Source: Clostridia bacterium
GTDB lineage: Bacteria; Bacillota; Clostridia; Peptostreptococcales; Acidaminobacteraceae
Length of the DNA: 64,000 nt
Direction of reading: 5' to 3'
Assembly (NCBI GenBank): GCA_014859095.1
Contig: JACUUV010000001.1
Span: forward strand, 1-64,000
Positions 57,469 through 64,000 of this stretch are shown one piece after another. Numbering within the stretch: position 1 is the first letter of the stretch; every line of letters begins with the position of its first letter. The position numbers were made by a program, and so were the translations under genes. The notes under the pieces were generated by a model. It was not told the DNA's origin. It saw only the letters and a program-made list of their open reading frames with translations, and did no database searches.

Positions 57469-58687
57469 AGTCGTTTCTCACCATCCGATTCACAATCTCG
57501 TTTTGAACTTTTTCATACTTCGTTATAATCAATTTTTTCTTTTCGTTTTCTGTCATTCCCCGTGGAAAAATGGGTAAAGCATATAATCGCTCCATCAATG
57601 CTTCTGACTCTGAACAAAATTCCAATTGCCTAAGTGCATATGAAAGCACTGTCGCTTCTCGCTTCAATTCCTCAATGTCAATATTTCTCGTCACCGCATC
57701 AGTCTTGATTTCTAAATCCAACACTCCTAGTTCATTGCACAGATCTTCTTCCAGGAATCTTATATTGGAGGATTCTTTTAGTTCTTTATAGAGCGAGGAT
57801 CGACCTTTCAATGCCACTCTGCAAATGTAACTTTTTTCATTGATTGCAACTTTTTCCATTATCGACCTCGTCATCAATATGGACAAACTTTCAAAATTTG
57901 TTGTTTCAGGAGTAATCTCAAGTTCGGTGTATACCCACTCGATTTCATGAAAATCAACCGGTGTCACATTGGTGGAACTCATATCCAGTTCGACCAAATA
58001 CCCCCCTTTATTTCCAGTCTCTTTAATTGATAATCCTTGAATATTGCCACTATAGGCGACCTTCTGTGTCAACTTTTGCCTGATGTGGATATGTCCAAGT
58101 GCAAAGTAATCATAGTCAAGACTTTCTATATCACTTAAAGCCGTTGGCATATAACTTTCTTTTTCACTCACAGTCCTGGCAGACGGAACACTGGCATGAG
58201 CTATTCCAATCCAAGGCAAACGGTTATTTTTAAAAGGAAATTTCTTGATCAGATTTCTCTTTTCACCTTTTGATTTATGACCGCAACCTACCACTTCATA
58301 TGATGTTCCATCTTTTGATTGCATTGATTTTCGAACAATTTCATCACTTTCAAAGATATGAAGTCGCGGATGACTTTTGTAGGCATTCAAGATATTGGTC
58401 GTGCCCATCGGGTCATGATTTCCTGTACTATAGAAAATATCAATATCAGAATCCAGAATCGACTGTATGTTTTTTAGAATTCTTTTCTCCATATGAAAAT
58501 TTATATTGTCATTATCAAACAGATCCCCTGCGATAATGATCGCATCGAGCCTATTGGCGACCGCATAATGCACACTCTTCTCGAAAGCGTTTAATAAAGC
58601 TTCCTTCAAGCTTTCTCTTACACTTTGTTTTTTACTTCCAAATCCTGTGTTGAGATGCAGATCCGACAAATGTAATACTCTAACCAT
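57458..58687 (-). CDS. SbcD/Mre11-like metallophosphoesterase, YhaO family
   Basis: 409 residues. All phosphoesterase motifs are present in order: SDLHL near 8, AGDLFDN near 53, STGNHDP near 93, and ALGHIHIRQ near 195, which bind two metal ions. C-terminal part (about 240-409) should contact the YhaN partner. AAGGAGA precedes the ATG. First gene of the operon. Confidence 0.92.
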   Translation of the reverse strand: MVRVLHLSDLHLNTGFGSKKQSVRESLKEALLNAFEKSVHYAVANRLDAIIIAGDLFDNDNINFHMEKRILKNIQSILDSDIDIFYSTGNHDPMGTTNILNAYKSHPRLHIFESDEIVRKSMQSKDGTSYEVVGCGHKSKGEKRNLIKKFPFKNNRLPWIGIAHASVPSARTVSEKESYMPTALSDIESLDYDYFALGHIHIRQKLTQKVAYSGNIQGLSIKETGNKGGYLVELDMSSTNVTPVDFHEIEWVYTELEITPETTNFESLSILMTRSIMEKVAINEKSYICRVALKGRSSLYKELKESSNIRFLEEDLCNELGVLDLEIKTDAVTRNIDIEELKREATVLSYALRQLEFCSESEALMERLYALPIFPRGMTENEKKKLIITKYEKVQNEIVNRMVRNDYDY

Positions 58688-58799
58688 AACTGTTCTCCTT
58701 TATAAATACCTAATCAAATTATAAAGTATTCTCGACGTGGAAGCCAGTGTATTATATAATTGATAATGATAGACTGGAATATACGCTTGGAGGATTCAG

Positions 58800-60170
58800 A
58801 TGAAACTAGATCAATTTACCAAATGGAAATTATTATATAAAGATGACACGCAATGTTTTTCCAATGCCACGGACAAAGAAACAGAGAATGAAGTGGTTGT
58901 AATCACACATTATCGCCCTGATTCCCTTTCAAGGACTGTAAGACATTTGCTCAATGATCATCTTCATAATGTTCTGGATACAATTGAAGATGAAAACGGA
59001 TTGCACATCGTCCTCAAAAAACTGGGCGGCTTCACTTTGAAAAAATACATGAAACTGAATCAAGTGCCTTATGAGATCAGGGTGCAAATGGTCTATGATT
59101 GGCTGAAAAGTCTGATTGTCTACGAACAATTTCCCGATGCCATCAAAATTCAATTGGTGGATGTGGATCAGATCGCAGTCGTGGATGACCAATTGAAATC
59201 CAGAGAGCTGATCGATTTTTCAAATGAAAAAACTGTGGAACTTACTGAAGTGTTCGGACAAATAGGCATGACCATAGAGAAAGTGCTGTTCGATTCAAAA
59301 GGCTATCATAGTGAGTTTATTGATAATCTGATGATCGGTACCCACTCCATTTTTTCATTCAATTTATTGAGAAAACAATTCAAGGATATTTTTATTTATG
59401 AAAAATCCGCTGCTTTGGAATCTGTCAATTTCGAATACAATATCGTCATCAATGATCTTGAATGCGAAGCGCCTGTATTGAAAGGCATTCCAAAACAGTC
59501 CAAACCTGCAATTAAGGAAGATATTGCTCCTGAAACCGTTGAAGCTTGGGAATTGGATGATGACCCTGTTGCTCCAACGGAAGTTTTACTGGATAAGGAA
59601 ATTGTCGTGAATGAACCTGAGCTGCAAAATGATGAAGAGGAACAAATCGTTTTGGACAGTCCTTCCGATTCGGATGTATATGATGAAGACATACCAGATA
59701 TCCTTCCAAGTGCTTCTTCTTCAAGAAAGCCAAGAGCAATGGATGATGAAGATGAACTTGATTTTGAGATGGACACTTTATTCACCGGAGCATCTCATGA
59801 TCATGATGTGGAGCTGGAGACTAAAAAAAAGTCGCCCGTCGTCCCAATATTGATCGGTATTGCTCTTGTCATTGTTTTATTTTTAGGTGGTAAGGTAATT
59901 TTCGGAAGTGAACCGGTTGAGGCAGAGTTCAGTATAGAACCTCTTATGCAAAGTCGCGTGGCATTTATGAATGAGTCCACCGGTAAAAAGAACATAGATG
60001 AATATCTATGGGAAATATATTTTGAGGATGAGTTTGTTCAGAGTTTCAATGATGAGAATTTATTCCCTATTTTTGAGACTGAAGGAAAATACACAATTAC
60101 CCTCAAGGCAAAAGACAAAGATGGCGACTGGAGCGAACCCTATTCACTCGAATATGATTTTCGAAATTGA
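58800..60170 (+). CDS. Predicted membrane pseudokinase with outer PKD domain
   Basis: 456 residues. Residues 1-215 follow the pattern of a Ser/Thr protein kinase: a hinge-like run (HLHNVLDTIEDENGLHIVLKKLGGFTLKKYM, about 60-90), a helix, and IDFS at the place of DFG; the HRD catalytic loop is not conserved (QLVDVDQIAV), so catalysis is doubtful. A very acidic linker (about 225-340) leads to one membrane helix (about 347-365). The outer C-terminus (about 375-455) has PKD features (YLWEIYFED, EGKYTITLKAKDKDGDWSE). No known name; fold call is by eye. Confidence 0.6.
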   Translation: MKLDQFTKWKLLYKDDTQCFSNATDKETENEVVVITHYRPDSLSRTVRHLLNDHLHNVLDTIEDENGLHIVLKKLGGFTLKKYMKLNQVPYEIRVQMVYDWLKSLIVYEQFPDAIKIQLVDVDQIAVVDDQLKSRELIDFSNEKTVELTEVFGQIGMTIEKVLFDSKGYHSEFIDNLMIGTHSIFSFNLLRKQFKDIFIYEKSAALESVNFEYNIVINDLECEAPVLKGIPKQSKPAIKEDIAPETVEAWELDDDPVAPTEVLLDKEIVVNEPELQNDEEEQIVLDSPSDSDVYDEDIPDILPSASSSRKPRAMDDEDELDFEMDTLFTGASHDHDVELETKKKSPVVPILIGIALVIVLFLGGKVIFGSEPVEAEFSIEPLMQSRVAFMNESTGKKNIDEYLWEIYFEDEFVQSFNDENLFPIFETEGKYTITLKAKDKDGDWSEPYSLEYDFRN

Positions 60171-60276
60171 ACAGACATTATAAAAGTGCATAATGAGAAA
60201 TGAATAACAATGCAACCTTTTTACAAACAAAAAAGTTCCTCTCTAATCCATTATGAGAGGAACTTTTTAACATATA

Positions 60277-60325
60277 AATTCAATTTGTGTTTCTGGTGGA
60301 ATCACCCTTTCTCTTAATTTGGTCA
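60277..60325 (-). repeat. Repeat motif, copy B
   Basis: Copy B of the TGACCA...AAAGGG...CCACCAGAAA motif, with its hairpin at 60277-60303. It resembles copy A (60522-60570) in order, spacing and 17-base loop length, and lies directly before the terminator hairpin. Confidence 0.6.
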
Positions 60326-60521
60326 ATAAAAACCATTTCTAAGAATTCACACAACATCAACAATCCAGCTCTTTATACATAGATACAATAATAAAATCAT
60401 TGCTAACCACAGTTCCGATTACCTATTTCATTTTTTCGGAGTCCTTGTGACCCTAAACATTGGCTGAAACAGTGGTTTACATAAGCAAATCTAATCCATT
60501 GAAATTCAACAACAACCCGTA

Positions 60522-60570
60522 TGATACAACAAAATTCTCTGGCGGTATCACTCCCTTTAAAATATGGTCA
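60522..60570 (-). repeat. Repeat motif, copy A
   Basis: Copy A of the motif, TGACCA, then AAAGGG, then the TGATAC/GTATCA hairpin with loop starting CGCCAGAGA. Direct orientation relative to copy B, 245 bases apart. Confidence 0.6.
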
Positions 60571-60633
60571 GGTTAACTCAACATCACTCATTTCAAACTT
60601 ACTATTCAATTGTGAACTGGTTTTGTTGTAATT

Positions 60634-60642
60634 ATTATATCA
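60634..60642 (-). promoter_or_regulatory. Extended -10 promoter of the candidate RNA
   Basis: Perfect TGATATAAT (TGnTATAAT) on the minus strand, preceded by a run of 15 T (60648-60662 read as A on the plus strand). It points into the gene-free stretch, not to any coding region. Confidence 0.6.
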
Positions 60643-60670
60643 TACTGAAAAAAAAAAAAAAAGCGTTTTA

Positions 60671-61735
60671 TTAAAATAATTTCATATTTTTGTGCATAAT
60701 ATCAAACACGTTGTTGACATAATTATCTATGGTTGTTTCAATGTCTTTTCTGTTGAAAATCTCACCTGGTTCATTAGCCAGCTCCATTAAAGCAAATTTT
60801 GGCGGCAGTCTGAATCCCTTGTTGATGCACAACGCACCTATCAATTGACTTGCGACAACATCATTGCCTGAATTCGCTGAAACGACTATCGCCAGTATAT
60901 ATTTATCATGAAAGCTCATATTGCGGTATAGCGCGGTCAATCTATTGATCACCGCCATTAATTTTGCGGATATGGCATCATTGTAATTGGGGCAAATCCA
61001 AACCACATAGTCTGCTTCCTCAAGACTAGGATACAATGATTCAACCACAAAACCTCCGTAAAAACAGCTCCGGCTCATAGCGTAATAAGTACAGGTCTCA
61101 AAAGTGCAGCCATAACAATCTCTGATTTGTCCTTCTTCAACATGAAGAGTCTTGAAGGATGCATCCGGTCCAAGTTTTTCTGACAGTTTATTCTCAATAC
61201 GTTCCCAAAGCATCAAGGTGTTGGACAATTTTTTGTGCCCTGCGTGTAGCACCAATACTTTTGTTTGTCTCAAATTCAGTGGAGTGTATTCCGCCAATCT
61301 GGTCACCAATGACCTGACAAGTCTCACAGCAATGGTTTCAAGAGGCTCATCAACGGTTTTGGACCATGTATTGAAGTTTTGATAGCCACCTGTGATTTCG
61401 ACCAACGGATGTCCAATCCACTCACATCCCAGTGAATTAGCGACAAAAATCCATTTTTTAGCATAGGACTTCGTGTACAAATCCGAACGGGATAGAACTA
61501 CAATGGCCGCAATACCACCCTCAAAGTACCCCTCACTTGATTTCGATTTCAAAAATGAGCTTGCTGCCGAATTCTCTCCGATTTCATCCAATTCGATTAC
61601 AAACAGCAATCTTTTCCCAATTAATGGGTTCTCTTGATCCTGCAGGACTTTGTTGGTTTCAAATGCTGTTTTTTCTATTGTTTCAAGTATTCTAACATTT
61701 GTGCAACCAAATTGGATTACTTCAATTGTTCCCAT
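60671..61735 (-). CDS. Flavodoxin-fold/NADPH-dependent FMN reductase-like protein with N-terminal domain
   Basis: 354 residues. The second half (about 168-345) looks like an NADPH-dependent FMN reductase/flavodoxin fold: KVLVLHAGHKKLSNTLMLW at the start, then IRDCYGCTFETCTYY, a cysteine motif common in iron-sulfur flavoproteins, and ADYVVWICPNYNDAISAKLM. The first 160 residues form a separate alpha/beta region I cannot name. GGAGG precedes the ATG. The gene overlaps its upstream neighbour by 19 bases, so the pair is coupled. Probably a redox enzyme; substrate unknown. Confidence 0.7.
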   Translation of the reverse strand: MGTIEVIQFGCTNVRILETIEKTAFETNKVLQDQENPLIGKRLLFVIELDEIGENSAASSFLKSKSSEGYFEGGIAAIVVLSRSDLYTKSYAKKWIFVANSLGCEWIGHPLVEITGGYQNFNTWSKTVDEPLETIAVRLVRSLVTRLAEYTPLNLRQTKVLVLHAGHKKLSNTLMLWERIENKLSEKLGPDASFKTLHVEEGQIRDCYGCTFETCTYYAMSRSCFYGGFVVESLYPSLEEADYVVWICPNYNDAISAKLMAVINRLTALYRNMSFHDKYILAIVVSANSGNDVVASQLIGALCINKGFRLPPKFALMELANEPGEIFNRKDIETTIDNYVNNVFDIMHKNMKLF

Positions 61736-62985
61736 GCTTCCTCCAAGTTATGATAGGACTGTTTGATCCGCTCCAGCAAGTCCGGACCTAGCCTCAATTG
61801 CTCATATTCTGTGCCATAATCAGATAGTCTGTTTCTTGTTCCCCAGTAAATACCGCCTACAAAAGTAGCGCTATAATGCCACTGACCACTTAAAGTGGAT
61901 ACGATGGATTGCGCACCTGACGAAAGCGCTGGAGCAACATAAGGTTTGAACCCAAGGGCGCGAACATCCAAATTGGCATGAATGACCTGTTCAGTCAATT
62001 GAAGTGAATATTCGTCATCTTCTGCCTCAATATCAGCAGATACAACCAATGCCGATCCATGAGGCCCAAAAACCCGTCCTTTTTCCTTATACGGAAGGTT
62101 TAGGTGATGTCCATAATACTTTGCCCTTCCGTCCATGACACCAAGTCCATAGCCTCTAATTTGCTCTGGAAACAACCCTCTGTAATCCAGTTCACCAGAA
62201 TCATCTCTATTGGCAGCATCAAAAACAGATAGACAAAGTAAATCGACCGGATCAGAAACGACTGCAAAAATGCCTTTGAAATTTACTTTTCTTGCTTCTT
62301 TAGCGTATAGGGCAATTATTTTTGAGTTTTCGTTGAATTGGATCATGCGGACATCTCCGACCTGCTCTCCTACTTTAGGAACATATTTGGATGCACAAAA
62401 AACGAAAACATCGGCATCGAAAAGTTGGTCATATGATATAGCCTTGACCCTGATATCGGGATTGGTTGTGATTTGATTCAATTCCATTTCCCACCGTGAC
62501 TTTTGATTATCATTCAAATCGAATATTCCTATTTCGCCTATACATTCACCACCAATAAGTTTGAGCCCTATTGACAACATACTTCCAACATCCCCTAAAC
62601 CCAGTAGGTTCACTGTCTTTTTTCTTCTGTGAAAATTGACTTGTTCGTTAAGAAAAGTGATCATGTGGTCCCAAATCTCTTCCATAGGCAAATCATGCCG
62701 ACTGATCAAATAATTGATGTTTAGAGCGATGGTTTTACCTTTTTTTATGAGTTCCCCAATCACTTCATCCTCTGATGGCGCGGTTTCAGTGTATAGCACT
62801 TCCAAGACTTCCATGTCACACTCCGGTCTTTCGAAATGTAAACACGCTTTTGTTGTGCCAAGTGGCGCATGAAATATGATGACATTGTGATCACAGTGTT
62901 CATCAAATGCACAAATGAACTGTTCCAAACCCGGCAATGTCTTGAAACTGATCAGTTGCCAGTCCTCTTTTTTGTATATATACAT
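61717..62985 (-). CDS. Malate/lactate dehydrogenase-like NAD-binding protein
   Basis: 422 residues. After an N-terminal region of about 120 residues comes a Rossmann fold with VNLLGLGDVGSMLSIGLKLIGGE near 127, then VFVFCASKYVPKVG and AVVSDPVDLLCL, which parallel the nucleotide and substrate loops of lactate/malate dehydrogenases. The family's catalytic HGxH is represented at most by FGPHGSALV. It may be a dehydrogenase on an unusual substrate. The ATG at 62985 has AGGTGA upstream; a GTG at 62994 falls inside that site. The gene follows directly on the phosphoribosyltransferase-like gene. Confidence 0.7.
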   Translation of the reverse strand: MYIYKKEDWQLISFKTLPGLEQFICAFDEHCDHNVIIFHAPLGTTKACLHFERPECDMEVLEVLYTETAPSEDEVIGELIKKGKTIALNINYLISRHDLPMEEIWDHMITFLNEQVNFHRRKKTVNLLGLGDVGSMLSIGLKLIGGECIGEIGIFDLNDNQKSRWEMELNQITTNPDIRVKAISYDQLFDADVFVFCASKYVPKVGEQVGDVRMIQFNENSKIIALYAKEARKVNFKGIFAVVSDPVDLLCLSVFDAANRDDSGELDYRGLFPEQIRGYGLGVMDGRAKYYGHHLNLPYKEKGRVFGPHGSALVVSADIEAEDDEYSLQLTEQVIHANLDVRALGFKPYVAPALSSGAQSIVSTLSGQWHYSATFVGGIYWGTRNRLSDYGTEYEQLRLGPDLLERIKQSYHNLEEAWEQLK

Positions 62986-62994
62986 GATTATCAC

Positions 62995-63999
62995 CTATCC
63001 AATATAAAATGATTTGAGTTTCTTCAGTTGTTCAAGATCATCCTTGATGTACTCTGACGGGCGTATATTGTTGGAATAAAATATATTTTTGCCTTTGTCA
63101 GGATATCTTGGAGTATTGAGCACTTCACCCAAACGGTTGATTGTCAACAAACGGTCATTCATTTTTTCATAAACAGTTTCTACGGCAGTCATGATTTCAA
63201 TGGCATTTGTGAGTGCCACTTCAGAAAGGTTGTAAATGGATTCTTTGGAGGCTCCTTCTATATAGGCGGCAGATGAATAAGGTAGTATCAAGTTGACGGA
63301 GTTGATCAGATTGCTGTCAGGTATACTACCGCGCCAAATGGCATCTCCATCAATAAATGGATACAATTTGCTTTCATAAAACCATACTTTGATTTTTGGA
63401 ATGAAATATGCGGCATCGACGTTGAGGTTCATTGACTCGGCAATTTCCTTACCACTGCCCGACATGATGCCTACTATGAATTTTTGAACCTCCACGTGAT
63501 ATTTCTCAAAAAACGGGACCAATGCCTGAAGTCTATACCCTTTGTTCAAAAGGTCATCCACCAGAATGATCGGTTTGTCATAGGACTTGATCATCTTGAT
63601 TTGATTTTCTATATCGAGATAGTATGGATATTCCTTGATTTGATGTGTCGCCAAATCGGTGGAGAAATACTTTTCAGCATGCAGTGTTTTTGTGATCGTA
63701 TTGGGGAGTATCCATTTTTTGAATACAGCTCCAAAAGGTACACACATGGCATCCCCGAGTAATTTTGGAGTTTGAGGCATTGCGGGAACATTGTTTTCTT
63801 CGCATACTTTTTTGATCAATGTCTCGTAAATCATCGAACGGTCAAAACTCAGGACCAAATTACCAGGATATAACTCAGTCATTGCTTTTTGCAATCTGGT
63901 CCTGGATTTTGCCATGACTGCAGACAATTCCGGCAACGTTTTATAAGGATCCTTGAACTGTGAATGAATGTCGAGGTTTAACGTGCAAGGTGATGACAT
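62995..63999 (-). CDS. Phosphoribosyltransferase-like protein, probably cut by the window edge
   Basis: 334 residues visible, but the first ATG is at the very edge, so the gene may continue to the right. The PRPP-binding type I motif is clear as PIILVDDLLNKGYRL near residue 145, and LVLSFDRSMIYETLIKK near 48 fits a larger, non-purine PRTase group known from clostridial cytidyltransferase-related and stress-gene clusters. The substrate base or small molecule is unknown. Its stop codon overlaps the ribosome-binding site of the next gene. Confidence 0.7.
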   Translation of the reverse strand: MSSPCTLNLDIHSQFKDPYKTLPELSAVMAKSRTRLQKAMTELYPGNLVLSFDRSMIYETLIKKVCEENNVPAMPQTPKLLGDAMCVPFGAVFKKWILPNTITKTLHAEKYFSTDLATHQIKEYPYYLDIENQIKMIKSYDKPIILVDDLLNKGYRLQALVPFFEKYHVEVQKFIVGIMSGSGKEIAESMNLNVDAAYFIPKIKVWFYESKLYPFIDGDAIWRGSIPDSNLINSVNLILPYSSAAYIEGASKESIYNLSEVALTNAIEIMTAVETVYEKMNDRLLTINRLGEVLNTPRYPDKGKNIFYSNNIRPSEYIKDDLEQLKKLKSFYIG

Positions 64000-64000
64000 A

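Larger units (their letters stand above)
60231..60627 (-). ncRNA. Candidate structured non-coding RNA, about 400 nt
   Basis: The 500-base gap between two convergent genes holds no open frame but has an extended -10 promoter, and a terminator hairpin (AAAGTTCCTCT/AGAGGAACTTT, 60232-60266) with a T-run on the minus strand. Near both ends of the predicted RNA is a copy of one motif, TGACCA, AAAGGG, then a hairpin with a 17-base loop starting C(G/A)CCAGA(G/A)A: copy A with stem TGATAC/GTATCA (60522-60550), copy B with GATTC/GAATT (60277-60303). The paired bases differ in a compensating way. Between them AACCAC/GTGGTT encloses TCCGA/TCGGA. No known class recognised. Confidence 0.6.

Noticed and set aside
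59396-59785. 129-residue minus-strand frame rich in serine
   Set aside because: It is the antisense of the acidic linker of the pseudokinase-PKD gene; its Ser-rich content is a by-product of Asp/Glu codons, and it has no ribosome-binding site.
60277-60570. The two repeat motifs, considered as ends of a small transposable element
   Set aside because: They are in direct, not inverted, orientation, no target-site duplication is seen, and the region has a promoter and terminator instead.
60648-60662. Run of 15 A (T on the minus strand) after the flavodoxin-like gene, considered as a terminator
   Set aside because: No stable hairpin precedes it on the minus strand. It may simply be the region upstream of the extended -10 promoter.

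Overview
The window reads as chromosomal DNA of a low-to-medium GC, anaerobic, amino-acid-fermenting member of the Clostridia (Bacillota). The evidence is: a phosphate butyryltransferase followed by indolepyruvate:ferredoxin oxidoreductase (iorAB); Firmicute-type T-box leaders in front of argS, pheST, thrS and valS; an L20-type leader in front of infC-rpmI-rplT; MutS2, CvfB and an elongated ZapA; and clostridial families of unknown function (DUF4364, CD0519/CD1768-type membrane protein, DUF4080 radical SAM). Relatives of Fusibacter or Acidaminobacter are a reasonable guess, but the sequence alone does not fix the genus. I see no prophage, insertion sequence, CRISPR array or tRNA gene.

Layout. 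1-300: two tandem stable-RNA-type promoters fire leftwards out of the window, so an rRNA operon probably lies just beyond the left edge. 300-3.7 kb: ptb-iorA-iorB, an amino-acid (aryl keto acid) oxidation operon. 3.7-7.5 kb: DUF4080 radical SAM, NAD kinase and a TPR protein. 7.6-8.5 kb: two small plus-strand genes, one a receiver-like protein without its phospho-acceptor. 8.5-10.5 kb: argS with T-box. 10.6-11.5 kb: rhomboid protease. 11.5-17.1 kb: zapA, then mutS2 coupled to 5-oxoprolinase genes pxpABC. 17.1-21.5 kb: CvfB, cold-shock protein, ABC-F ATPase, MATE transporter. 21.6-28.3 kb: pheST with T-box, an rRNA methyltransferase and a Trk/Ktr potassium system. 28.3-33.1 kb: pta, the infC-rpmI-rplT operon with its autoregulatory leader, and thrS with T-box. 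33.1-38.3 kb: DUF445, Hsp33, methyltransferase, CPBP protease, M20 amidohydrolase and hpt. 38.4-43.3 kb: membrane and surface proteins, including a 43-residue small membrane protein and a papain-like secreted protease. 43.3-50.3 kb: folC, valS with T-box, a LiaF-like membrane protein, pepT and a class IV aminotransferase. 50.3-58.7 kb: a MacB-like ABC export system with a large secreted partner, then a YhaO/YhaN (SbcD/SbcC-like) pair. 58.8-60.2 kb: a predicted membrane pseudokinase with an outer PKD domain. 60.2-60.65 kb: a gene-free stretch with its own promoter and terminator and a repeated hairpin, the best candidate here for an undescribed RNA. 60.67-64 kb: three coupled genes of unknown pathway (phosphoribosyltransferase-like, malate/lactate-dehydrogenase-like, flavodoxin-like).

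How the parts fit. Four aminoacyl-tRNA synthetase units are each predicted to be switched by their uncharged tRNA, and the specifier codons and T-box discriminator bases agree with the enzyme in each case. Peptide and amino-acid use (pepT, M20 hydrolase, pxpABC, class IV aminotransferase, iorAB, ptb, pta) forms a second theme and suits a peptide-fermenting life. Many starts were moved inward from the longest reading frame because a Shine-Dalgarno sequence picks out a specific codon; these choices are explained in each entry. The most unusual start is that of infC, which appears to be AUC.
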